From NCBI RefSeq assembly GCF_001752395.1, contig NZ_MKEK01000001.1:371466-435465 (forward strand): DNA of 64,000 nt, given 5' to 3'. Every line of letters starts with the position of its first letter. Position 1 is the stretch's first letter. The notes under the pieces are model-generated. The model had not been told where the DNA came from. It did not search any database and saw only the letters and a program-made list of their open reading frames with translations. Origin of the DNA: Rheinheimera salexigens (GTDB lineage Bacteria; Pseudomonadota; Gammaproteobacteria; Enterobacterales; Alteromonadaceae). Position numbers and translations under genes: made by a program. Shown piece after piece: positions 57,087-63,965 of the stretch.

Positions 57087-57500
57087 ATGAAAATATCGAT
57101 AGAAACAATCATTAATGCACCACTAGATTTAGTTTGGTCATCTTGGATAACACCCGAAGACATTACAAACTGGAATTTTGCTACTAATGATTGGGTTTGC
57201 CCAAAGGCACAAATTAGCTTAGTTGTTGGTGGTAAATTCAATTATCGTATGGAAGCTAAAGATGAATCTATGGGTTTTGACTTTGAGGGAGAATTTACAT
57301 CAATTGTGCCTCTTCAAAGTATAAATTATAAACTCGAAGATAATCGCGAAGTTACCTGCATATTTACTGAAATTGGTGGCAAAACCAAAATAGTTGAAAC
57401 TTTTGAAGCAGAAGATGAAAATTCAGGGGAACAACAGCGCCAAGGTTGGTCAATGATTCTCGAAAACTTTAAACAATATGTTGAAAGTAAAAGCAACTAA
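57087..57500 (+). CDS. AHSA1/SRPBCC-domain protein, cassette 6
   Basis: 137 residues, one START-like hydrophobic-pocket domain: I-N-A-P-L-D-L-V-W-S-S-W at the N-terminus, V-G-G-K-F-N-Y-R-M-E-A-K-D, and a C-terminal helix with G-W-S-M-I-L-E-N-F. Family members bind lipids or other ligands, or activate Hsp90-like chaperones; the ligand is unknown. GGAG precedes ATG 57087. The attC that should close the cassette is split by an IS immediately after the stop. Confidence 0.82.
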   Translation: MKISIETIINAPLDLVWSSWITPEDITNWNFATNDWVCPKAQISLVVGGKFNYRMEAKDESMGFDFEGEFTSIVPLQSINYKLEDNREVTCIFTEIGGKTKIVETFEAEDENSGEQQRQGWSMILENFKQYVESKSN

Positions 57501-57506
57501 CACATA
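57495..57506 (+). other. Left fragment of attC 6, interrupted by IS
   Basis: R'' core AACTAAC (57495-57501) matches the start of cassette 6 (GTTAGTTGC), but the inverted repeat is cut by the IS1111-type element a few bases further on. Confidence 0.65.
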
Positions 57507-57517
57507 TGAGCCTTCTC

Positions 57518-57964
57518 GGAGTCAATAGGTAAAGCCGCTCTTCTGGCCGCGTTAGCGGCCAGTTTGTTGTCCATCAGCAAGATACTCTGCTTCATCTGTC
57601 ATCATGGTTGCCAGGCGATAGCCTGCAACAAACACATATAGGGGCTCTCTTATCTCACTCTCAGTGAGAGCCTGCTGATTTCAGCATCCTTGCTGACAGT
57701 AGGGGCACCAGACATTAATCGGTTAACCTGTTGCTGGCACTATTCAAGGCGACGGGCTTAAAGCCAGTTAGTTTCAGGCTCAGTACAGGTGCAAACCATC
57801 TTGCTGATGGTAATGCGCGGCGACAAGGTGTCTAATCAAGCGCGCTGGCTACGGCAGTGTGCCAGAAGGCCTGTGGTTCAGCATGTTGCTATTGGCTACC
57901 AGCCTTCATTTGAGCATCAGCCATGGTGTTCCAGTTAGACGTTCAGCTCACCTTGTCCCGCGAC
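57518..57964 (-). ncRNA. Candidate bridge/seek RNA region of the IS
   Basis: About 450 bases downstream of the transposase contain no ORF. In IS1111-group elements this position encodes the guide RNA that recognises target and donor DNA. Visible features: hairpin CTGGCCGC-GTTA-GCGGCCAG near the distal end, and a partly repeated motif CCAGTTAG...TTCAG.CTCA (57765 and 57931). It also holds GTTAGTT (complement of the attC core on the left flank) and GTTCCAG (found in the right flank). The exact RNA ends cannot be drawn by eye. Confidence 0.45.
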
Positions 57965-59008
57965 TTAACACGTTAAGAAACGTTCTTCATTGAACACCTT
58001 CTGATTTTTTAGCATGTAGTAAACACAACGGCCAATTTTATGTGCCAATGCTGAGAGAGCTTTAGCTTTACTCATACGTTTTTGTAGTTTAAGTAAGTAA
58101 GCTTTCGCTTTGTCGTTACCGCGCAGGTAAAGCACGGCAATTTCGCCGAAGGCCCATTTCAAATGGGCGTTACCAATTTTGTTTCCTTGAGTGCCATAGC
58201 TTTTACCCGCAGATTCTGCTTTACACTTAATCAACCGACTATATGAAGCAAAGTCTTGAACGGTATTAAAGCGTTCAATATGGCCAACTTCGTATAAGAT
58301 GGTTAGCGCCAGAATGCGGCCAATACCGGGAAAACTGGTCAGGATATGGTAATCGTTGCCGTTATGATGCTTAGCATGTTTTTCAATAAAGCATTCAATA
58401 GAACTAAGTTCTTGGTTGTAAAAAGCAATGATGTTTAAGTCCAGATCAACATTGCGCTGTACGAACTGATCATCAAAGCGATCTCGCATAGCTTCGCGGG
58501 CGTTAGGGTAGCGTAAATTTAGGTTGTTAGGGGGTAAATTGTACTGGCTAGTGGTGTTTTTTACATGTGCTTTTAAGTCGGCGCCATGGCGAACAATACG
58601 AGTGCGGCGGCGCAATAAATCACGGGCAGAGCGCATTTCTGGCGGATACACATAGGCCTGCGGGAAATTGCCACCGCGAATAAGGTGAGCAATTTTATAG
58701 GAATCTATGCGATCATTTTTTGCTTTGCCGCCATGAATGGCCTTCATATACAAAGCATGACCAAGAATAAAATCGATACCATGTTCAGCACATAAGTCGC
58801 TTACCCAGTACCAGCAGTGCATGCACTCAACGCCAACGACAACATTACCGATATAAGGTGCTAAGATATCTAGTAATGGTTCTGGCAATGCTTTGATTTC
58901 ACGGTGTAAGATGGTTTCACCGGCAGCATCCAGAATGCAAACGTATAAAGAGCGAGCATGCAAATCAATTCCACAATAGTACGGATGTTGTGTAGTATAA
59001 AATTTCAT
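57965..59008 (-). CDS. IS110-family transposase, IS1111 group
   Basis: 347 residues, full length. N-terminal RuvC-like DEDD domain: D15 in C-G-I-D-L-H-A, E61 in V-G-V-E-C-M-H, D99 and D102 in K-N-D-R-I-D. C-terminal Transposase_20 domain with S-F-P-G-I-G-R-I-L-A-L-T-I and the conserved G-K-S-Y-G-T-Q-G-N-K. All catalytic residues are present, so the element may be active. These enzymes recombine DNA with an RNA guide encoded by the element itself. Confidence 0.93.
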   Translation of the reverse strand: MKFYTTQHPYYCGIDLHARSLYVCILDAAGETILHREIKALPEPLLDILAPYIGNVVVGVECMHCWYWVSDLCAEHGIDFILGHALYMKAIHGGKAKNDRIDSYKIAHLIRGGNFPQAYVYPPEMRSARDLLRRRTRIVRHGADLKAHVKNTTSQYNLPPNNLNLRYPNAREAMRDRFDDQFVQRNVDLDLNIIAFYNQELSSIECFIEKHAKHHNGNDYHILTSFPGIGRILALTILYEVGHIERFNTVQDFASYSRLIKCKAESAGKSYGTQGNKIGNAHLKWAFGEIAVLYLRGNDKAKAYLLKLQKRMSKAKALSALAHKIGRCVYYMLKNQKVFNEERFLTC

Positions 59009-59079
59009 TGGGTCTTCTCCTTTTGGGTTTCGTCGCCTTTCAGCTTAGCCAATCTGGCAAAGCTGAGGGAGAAGGCTCA

Positions 59080-59136
59080 ATGATTATCAAGTGGTTCCAG
59101 ACGACGCTTAACGCGCGGCTGCTTTGAGCGTTTGGA
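59080..59136 (+). other. Right fragment of attC 6, with R' core
   Basis: Ends in GCGTTTGG (R' GTTTGGA at 59130). An inner pair GTTCCAGACG / CGTTTGGAAC could fold. Together with 57495-57506 it would rebuild one attC if the IS were removed. Confidence 0.55.
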
Positions 59137-59151
59137 ACACAAGGAAGTATC

Positions 59152-59532
59152 GTGAATCTTAATCAAGTTACATTACCAGTTAAACACATGGATGAAGCTA
59201 CAGAGTTTTATTTAAAACTAGGATTTACCCAAATTGTAGATACTCCCCATTATGCACGCTTCGAATGCACCGAAGGAAATTCAACTTTTTCACTTTCACT
59301 AGAAACTGGTGATTTTTCAAATGGTGTAGTAATTTATTTTGAACATGAAAAGTTAGATCAATGGGTATCGGATTTAAAGTCTATTGGTATCGAGTTTGAT
59401 CAAGAGCCAACAGAGCAAAGTTATCTATGGCGTGAAGCAATACTACAGGATCCATCAGGTAATAAAATCAAACTATACTGGGCAGGCGAAAATAGACTCA
59501 ATCCACCCTGGAGAGTAGATAAGCGTGCCTAA
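59152..59532 (+). CDS. VOC-superfamily protein, cassette 7
   Basis: 126 residues, single glyoxalase/bleomycin-resistance domain: L-P-V-K-H-M-D-E-A-T-E-F-Y-L-K-L-G-F, and L-Q-D-P-S-G-N-K-I-K-L-Y-W near the C-terminus. A candidate small-molecule binder or thiol transferase; no drug can be named. GTG 59152 has AAGGAAG upstream. It lies just beyond the IS, whose insertion may cut it off from the upstream cassette promoter. Confidence 0.82.
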   Translation: MNLNQVTLPVKHMDEATEFYLKLGFTQIVDTPHYARFECTEGNSTFSLSLETGDFSNGVVIYFEHEKLDQWVSDLKSIGIEFDQEPTEQSYLWREAILQDPSGNKIKLYWAGENRLNPPWRVDKRA

Positions 59533-59622
59533 CAAGAACTTTAGACGGAAAAATACAGTTGGCTGTTTCACTCCGTTCACATTATAGCCAACTGTATTAT
59601 TCCGCTTAAGTAGGCGTTAGTT
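59527..59622 (+). other. attC site of cassette 7
   Basis: R'' GCCTAAC (59527), R' GTTAGTT (59616). A long stem pairs ATACAGTTGGCT with AGCCAACTGTAT. Confidence 0.82.
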
Positions 59623-59635
59623 GCCCAGGAGGCTC

Positions 59636-59965
59636 ATGAAATCAGCACAGGTCAGCGGCCTTTTAATTACCTTATTAGCCTGCGTCTATCTCTACTTTAT
59701 TACTCACGGAGTTTCTGAACTAACCGACACAGCACCAACGGCTGGCATTGGAGTAATAGTAGTTTTTTCCTTGCTGCTTGTATCAGCAGTAATTTTGTTG
59801 AATAGCTCTTTCCGGCTATGGAATAGGAAAGTTCGCCTAAGGGAGGGAATCACTAATATCTGGTGGCTAACCCTTTTAGGAATCAATTCGATACTAGCTA
59901 TTGTTTATACTATAGCAATTATTGCTGTGGTAATGGCTGTACTTAAAGCCGCATATGGCAACTAA
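59636..59965 (+). CDS. Small membrane protein, cassette 8
   Basis: 109 residues with three helices (about 5-22, 36-57 and 80-104) joined by a basic loop (R-L-W-N-R-K-V-R-L-R-E-G). Not recognised. CAGGAGG precedes ATG 59636. The stop lies in the attC R'' core. Confidence 0.7.
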   Translation: MKSAQVSGLLITLLACVYLYFITHGVSELTDTAPTAGIGVIVVFSLLLVSAVILLNSSFRLWNRKVRLREGITNIWWLTLLGINSILAIVYTIAIIAVVMAVLKAAYGN

Positions 59966-60040
59966 CAAACGGCTTAAACATCGCGGCCTGCGGCCGCTGG
60001 ACTCGTAACAAGTTGCTCGCGTTTGTGGCGGGCGTTAGCT
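59960..60040 (+). other. attC site of cassette 8
   Basis: R'' AACTAAC (59960), R' GTTAGCT (60034); GGCAACTAAC matches the cassette start GTTAGTTGCC. Carries the shared inner motif TTGCTCGCGTTTGTGGC. Confidence 0.83.
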
Positions 60041-60073
60041 GCGCTTCACCCTCACATTAAAAAGGAAATTAAA

Positions 60074-60415
60074 ATGAAAGCGAGTTTATTAGCGTTATCT
60101 TTGTTGGCTTCTGTATCGTGTTTTGCTGCTGAGACCTACCAAGTTTCTACGTCAGTATATGCAAATGGTGAATTGATTGCGTCACCTGTTATGGTGGTTG
60201 AAGCAGATAAAATGGCATCAATCACTATTGGCAATGACTTTAGCTTTAATCTTACTGTTAAGCCGAACCAAGATGATACTGTTGGTGTTATTACTGCTGT
60301 TACCGTTGGCAATGACACAGTAACCCCGTCATTCACGGTTGCCTACGGCAAAGAAGCTACAATGGAAATAGGCTCTCAAAAACTGACGTTACTGGTTAGT
60401 AAAGTTGGCAGCTAA
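60074..60415 (+). CDS. Small secreted protein, cassette 9
   Basis: 113 residues: signal peptide (about 1-18, ending C-F-A-A) and a Thr/Val-rich beta domain with the repeated pattern T-I-G-N-D, T-V-G-N-D. Not recognised. AAGGAA precedes ATG 60074. Probably periplasmic or extracellular. Confidence 0.7.
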   Translation: MKASLLALSLLASVSCFAAETYQVSTSVYANGELIASPVMVVEADKMASITIGNDFSFNLTVKPNQDDTVGVITAVTVGNDTVTPSFTVAYGKEATMEIGSQKLTLLVSKVGS

Positions 60416-60487
60416 CAAGCCGCGTCATTCGGGGCTTGCGGCCCCTGAGACGCTAACAAGTTCGCGCGCATTCGCGGAGCGTTAGGC
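60410..60487 (+). other. attC site of cassette 9
   Basis: R'' AGCTAAC within GGCAGCTAAC (60410) matches the cassette start GTTAGCTGC; R' GTTAGGC (60481). Confidence 0.82.
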
Positions 60488-60513
60488 CAATTCGGCTAAG
60501 CGAAAATGTTTAT

Positions 60514-61332
60514 ATGGATATTCCGACAATGTTTAAGAATTTATTCACCAAGAGCACAAAGTTTGAAGGCATCAGACCGATAAACATTTATTTCATGCGG
60601 CTGATTTATATCTTAATGTTTTTTGTGCTAGGCAAGGATGTCTGGGGTTATATCTTATCTTATTCAGGCAACTGGGATGAAAAAGAGGCCGTGGCGTGGA
60701 GTGTGTGGGCTGCATTTTCAGCTTTGGCGCTGTTGGGGATATTCAGAACAGTTGAAATGATACCCATTCTTTTACTTGAAATTTTCTATAAAGTGCTATG
60801 GCTAATTTTGGTAGTGTATCCGCTCTGGCGATCTAATGAACTTGTAGGTTCAGGCATTGAAGAAACCGCTTTTGCTTTTGCACTGGTTGTTTTGCCAATT
60901 ATAGCAGTGCCTTGGGGTTATGTTTTTAAGCGATATGTACTTGGTAAAAAAATGCCTAACAATCGCCATCAAAACGCCGCTTCGCGGCTCGCAACACGTT
61001 GCTCGCGTTTGTGGCAAGCGTTATGGAGCACAATGAGTCAGCTTAAAACATCAACGATAGCAATTATTTCGGGGACTGCTTCAGTTGTGATCGGTTTAGT
61101 CGCTTTTGCTTTAAGTTGGAACTTGTGGGAACTTTGGGGGGGGCCTATGCCGGGAGCTCGAGTGTTACTTTATCCTGGTAATTTGTCGCTTGTTTATGTA
61201 TGGCATCCACTTTTTACGGAAGAAGTTGATTTCTGGCCTAAACTCGCTCTTCAAATGTTGGGGCAGTTTTCAGTGGTAGCTTGTATTGTTGCGCTGGTCA
61301 CCAAGGCTGTAAGGAGATGGCGCAGTGTATGA
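60514..61332 (+). CDS. Membrane protein of cassette 10, reading in frame through attC into cassette 11
   Basis: 272 residues. Residues 1-148 form a membrane protein with about four helices (24-40, 61-77, 84-103, 118-137). There is no stop before the attC: codons 149-171 (M-P-N-N-R-H-Q-N-A-A-S-R-L) are the translated attC, and from 174 the frame equals the separate gene at 61033. In most cassettes the TAA in the R'' core supplies the stop; here GCCTAAC is in another frame. This is either a recent fusion or a mutated stop. Start may also be ATG 60529. Function unknown. Confidence 0.6.
   Translation: MDIPTMFKNLFTKSTKFEGIRPINIYFMRLIYILMFFVLGKDVWGYILSYSGNWDEKEAVAWSVWAAFSALALLGIFRTVEMIPILLLEIFYKVLWLILVVYPLWRSNELVGSGIEETAFAFALVVLPIIAVPWGYVFKRYVLGKKMPNNRHQNAASRLATRCSRLWQALWSTMSQLKTSTIAIISGTASVVIGLVAFALSWNLWELWGGPMPGARVLLYPGNLSLVYVWHPLFTEEVDFWPKLALQMLGQFSVVACIVALVTKAVRRWRSV
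60954..61026 (+). other. attC site of cassette 10, inside an open frame
   Basis: R'' GCCTAAC within ATGCCTAAC matches the cassette start GTTAGGC; R' GTTATGG (61020). It has the TTGCTCGCGTTTGTGGC inner motif. Fully contained in the 272-codon frame. Confidence 0.83.
61033..61332 (+). CDS. Small membrane protein, cassette 11
   Basis: 99 residues with helices at about 8-30 and 72-92 and a W/P/G-rich loop (W-E-L-W-G-G-P-M-P-G-A-R). ATG 61033 has GGAG 5 bases upstream, so independent translation is likely even though the upstream frame runs into it. Not recognised. Confidence 0.62.
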   Translation: MSQLKTSTIAIISGTASVVIGLVAFALSWNLWELWGGPMPGARVLLYPGNLSLVYVWHPLFTEEVDFWPKLALQMLGQFSVVACIVALVTKAVRRWRSV

Positions 61333-61337
61333 ACCCA

Positions 61338-61365
61338 GCACATACGCGCCGCTCGGGCGTTATGT
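61338..61365 (+). other. Truncated attC of cassette 11
   Basis: Only about 28 bases: GCACATAC, GC-rich centre, then GCGTTATGT. The R' core is intact and matches cassette 12 (CACATAAC at its end), but R'' is degenerate and the usual stem is gone. Confidence 0.55.
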
Positions 61366-61388
61366 GACTTTAGGATACGGTTGCAATT

Positions 61389-62018
61389 ATGAACTTTTTT
61401 GAATCTCCATTTTCTGGCATCCCGTTACAGGAGCAGGTTGCAAATCCGAATATTGTAGTCGGACGGCATAGCTATTATTCAGGTTACTACCATGGGCATA
61501 GTTTTGATGATTGTGTGCGCTATTTAGCGGCAGATAGAACAGACGTTGACAAACTTATCATAGGCAATTTCTGCTCAATTGGTTCTGGGGCTGTCTTTAT
61601 GATGGCGGGTAATCAAGGCCATCGACATGATTGGATAAGTACCTTTCCATTTTTCTATAAAGGCAATGATAAATTTTCCAGTGCGCAAGATGGCTTTGAG
61701 CGCGCAGGTGATACAGTCATAGAAAATGACGTTTGGATTGGTTCAGAAGCAATGATTATGTCAGGGATGACAATAGGCCATGGGGCAATAATAGCTAGTC
61801 GAGCTGTTGTGACTAAAGATGTGGAACCATACGAAATCGTTGGCTCAAATCCAGCAAAACATATCAAGTACCGCTTCTCTAGCGAAAAAATTAAAATGCT
61901 ATTAGAAATGGAGTGGTGGAATTGGTCGGATAGTGAATTGAAAGCGTGCATGAATTTACTATGTTCAGCAGATATTGAAGGCTTGTATAAGCACTGGTTT
62001 GCTGAAATTCGCACATAA
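61389..62018 (+). CDS. CatB-like xenobiotic acetyltransferase, cassette 12
   Basis: 209 residues, the CatB length. Left-handed beta-helix hexapeptide repeats (for example [19 protein letters not shown]), with the catalytic His in G-N-Q-G-H-R-H-D-W and the C-terminal W-W-N-W-S region. The family acetylates chloramphenicol or streptogramins, and many chromosomal members have other or unknown acceptors. A resistance role is therefore possible but not shown. Confidence 0.85.
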   Translation: MNFFESPFSGIPLQEQVANPNIVVGRHSYYSGYYHGHSFDDCVRYLAADRTDVDKLIIGNFCSIGSGAVFMMAGNQGHRHDWISTFPFFYKGNDKFSSAQDGFERAGDTVIENDVWIGSEAMIMSGMTIGHGAIIASRAVVTKDVEPYEIVGSNPAKHIKYRFSSEKIKMLLEMEWWNWSDSELKACMNLLCSADIEGLYKHWFAEIRT

Positions 62019-62066
62019 CAAGCACATTTTTCCGTACTTATTTTGACGCAAATGCGGGCGTTATGT
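62013..62066 (+). other. attC site of cassette 12
   Basis: R'' ACATAAC within GCACATAAC (62013), the exact complement of the cassette start GTTATGTG; R' GTTATGT (62060). Only 54 bases, one of the shortest complete sites here. Confidence 0.78.
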
Positions 62067-62099
62067 TTACTTTTAGCTTGGAGTGTTAAGGAAGATAAT

Positions 62100-62342
62100 A
62101 TGCCAATAAAAAAATGGATTATTCAATATGCTATTGCACTGCCAATAGTTTTTGTTTTATTAGCTGGCGTGCAATTCTTAAAAGGTAGAAGCCTCGAGTA
62201 TTCTATTGAATTCGGAGTGTTGTGGTCATTGATATCCGTTGTGATTTTTGCAATTAGACGTTTCTATAACTATCGGCAAAATATTAATTGTGCAGTTTGC
62301 AATGATATACCTAATAACAATCAAAATTCTGATGATAGGTAA
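62100..62342 (+). CDS. Small membrane protein, cassette 13
   Basis: 80 residues with two helices (about 6-25 and 36-54) and an Asn/Asp-rich C-terminus (N-N-N-Q-N-S-D-D-R). AAGGAAG precedes ATG 62100. Not recognised. Confidence 0.65.
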   Translation: MPIKKWIIQYAIALPIVFVLLAGVQFLKGRSLEYSIEFGVLWSLISVVIFAIRRFYNYRQNINCAVCNDIPNNNQNSDDR

Positions 62343-62444
62343 ACATAACGAGAAAATAAACAAGGGCATGTAACAGGTGGCAATGTTTCGCTTTGCTCAC
62401 AATTTTAGCCAACCATTACTTAACCTGTTATTTAGGCGTTAAAT
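62343..62444 (+). other. attC site of cassette 13
   Basis: R'' ACATAAC within GGTAAACATAAC (62343), exact complement of the cassette start GTTATGTTTAC; R' GTTAAAT (62438). The inner stem pairs TAACAGGT with ACCTGTTA. Confidence 0.78.
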
Positions 62445-62456
62445 TAAGGATGATGA

Positions 62457-63191
62457 ATGAATTCGGACGTTCAAACTAAAGCTTTTCTAGACAAGTATAC
62501 GACTCTAGCATTACTAATAGGCTTGATTGTCTACCCTGTTTTGTATAGCAATGATTTTTTTAGCTCAATGTTGCTTCCATTCTTGCCCGATGAATTTACT
62601 TCACTATTGTATAACAACGAAGCAAGAGCTGGATGGTGGTATTTTATTTTTTCTAACCTGTTTTACCATTGGACTCCACTTCTGTTTATCTGGTACGCAT
62701 TAGCTAAAAATAATGAAAGTTGGAGCTCTGTGGGTGTTAACTGGTCTTGGTTCGCTAAACATAAATATTGGTATATCGGGCTTCTTGTTGTACTAGTTAT
62801 TTCAGCATTTATCGTTCCTAATATATATTACGGAAGTGAGCTACCAGCAAGATCTCAAGCAGGATTTATCGGCCCAATCAGCACATTAGAACGCTTAGCC
62901 GCTATTATTGTCCTCGCATTCACTGCTGCTATTACAGAAGAAATTATATTTAGAGGTTTTGCATTAACACGATTAAATAGAATTATAAAAAACCCTTGGT
63001 TTATATTGCCAATAATAGCAGTATCATTTGTATTTATTCATGGTGAAATTCGCTCCATTAGCCTAACTTTAAACTATTTGATTTTTAGTCTGATTTTTGG
63101 CGCTACCTTTATTCTGCTTAGATTTAAACGGCTCGAGATTTTAATTGTTATACATTTTATGATAAATGCTAGCTTGGTTTTTGTCCCTTAG
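62457..63191 (+). CDS. CPBP-family intramembrane metalloprotease, cassette 14
   Basis: 244 residues with six to eight helices. The three CPBP motifs are intact: E-E-I-I-F-R-G-F (EExxxR), V-F-I-H-G (FxxxH type) and I-H-F-M-I-N-A (HxxxN type). Relatives process CaaX proteins or act in bacteriocin immunity and abortive infection. The presence in a mobile cassette fits a protective role, but the substrate is unknown. AAGGATG precedes the ATG. Confidence 0.86.
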   Translation: MNSDVQTKAFLDKYTTLALLIGLIVYPVLYSNDFFSSMLLPFLPDEFTSLLYNNEARAGWWYFIFSNLFYHWTPLLFIWYALAKNNESWSSVGVNWSWFAKHKYWYIGLLVVLVISAFIVPNIYYGSELPARSQAGFIGPISTLERLAAIIVLAFTAAITEEIIFRGFALTRLNRIIKNPWFILPIIAVSFVFIHGEIRSISLTLNYLIFSLIFGATFILLRFKRLEILIVIHFMINASLVFVP

Positions 63192-63294
63192 GAGTAGGGG
63201 ACTAAGTTAAAAAATGATGACTGATTTTATGAACGTATCGATGCTTATATAGGGCGGTGAAGTACTATTGAACAATAGTATTGACCAAGTAAGC

Positions 63295-63375
63295 ATTTAA
63301 CCAACGCCATCAAAAACGCGTCAGTTGGACGCTCAACTCGCAACAAGTTGCTCGCGTTTGTGGCGTGCGTTAGGC
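63295..63375 (+). other. attC site of cassette 14
   Basis: R'' ATTTAAC within GCATTTAAC (63295), complement of the cassette start GTTAAAT; R' GTTAGGC (63369). Third copy of the TTGCTCGCGTTTGTGGC inner motif. Confidence 0.8.
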
Positions 63376-63415
63376 GAATTATGTAATTAAATGAGTTTAA
63401 TCTCAGAGGTGAAAA

Positions 63416-63868
63416 ATGAAAAAATTAGTATCAATAGGGCTCGTTCTACTTGCAGCCTCGTTTTCAGTAGCAGCCTCGGATGGTTTGGTTAAATATGAAA
63501 GTCATCACTCAGTAAAAGAAACCGCTGACCGTTTTGAAAGTATTGCTAAGAGCAAAGGATTAACGCTATTTGCAAGAATAGTCCATCAAAAAAATGCTAG
63601 TGGTGTAGGGCTAGAACTACGTCCAACGGAAGTTATTATTTTTGGTAATCCTAAAGTTGGCACGCCTTTAATGCAATGTGCTCAGGATGTTGCAATTGAT
63701 TTACCGCAAAAGGTATTGGTTAGTGAGGACGCCGATAATAAAGTTTGGTTATCTTACAACAATCCGAGTTACCTAATGAAGCGTCATGATATAAAAAATT
63801 GCGATGAAGTAATTAATAAGATTTCAGGTATTTTAGGTAAGTTGTCAAAAGCTGCAGTTGCCAAGTAG
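63416..63868 (+). CDS. Secreted DUF302 protein, cassette 15
   Basis: 150 residues: signal peptide (about 1-20, ending V-A-A-S), then a DUF302 domain with V-K-E-T-A-D-R-F-E-S-I-A-K-S-K-G-L-T-L-F-A-R-I and L-R-P-T-E-V-I-I-F-G-N-P-K-V-G-T-P-L-M. The family is common in periplasmic and metal-stress contexts but has no firm function. GAGGTG precedes the ATG. Confidence 0.85.
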   Translation: MKKLVSIGLVLLAASFSVAASDGLVKYESHHSVKETADRFESIAKSKGLTLFARIVHQKNASGVGLELRPTEVIIFGNPKVGTPLMQCAQDVAIDLPQKVLVSEDADNKVWLSYNNPSYLMKRHDIKNCDEVINKISGILGKLSKAAVAK

Positions 63869-63965
63869 GCATTCGGAAGTGAGGACGACCTCACCTCTCA
63901 ATTTCGTTAGGGGACGGCCTCCACGGGAGGTGCTAGACGCACGCCCTTTAGCTAAAGCGTTAGGC
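63869..63965 (+). other. Degenerate attC of cassette 15 and start of cassette 16
   Basis: R' GTTAGGC is clear at 63959, but no R'' GCCTAAC is found after the DUF302 stop. The segment contains small hairpins (GAGG-ACGA-CCTC; TTTAGCTAAA). The next cassette begins at 63960 and has no visible gene before the window ends. Confidence 0.5.

Larger units (their letters stand above)
57507..59079 (-). mobile_element. IS1111-type (IS110 family) insertion sequence in an attC
   Basis: Bounded by perfect 11-bp subterminal inverted repeats TGAGCCTTCTC (57507-57517) and GAGAAGGCTCA (59069-59079); true ends lie a few bases outside. One intact transposase on the minus strand, a short upstream end (about 60 bases) and a long downstream noncoding segment (about 450 bases). 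Location between an attC R'' core and the following R' fits the IS1111-attC group, which specifically targets attC sites. No target duplication is visible, as expected for this family. Confidence 0.85.
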
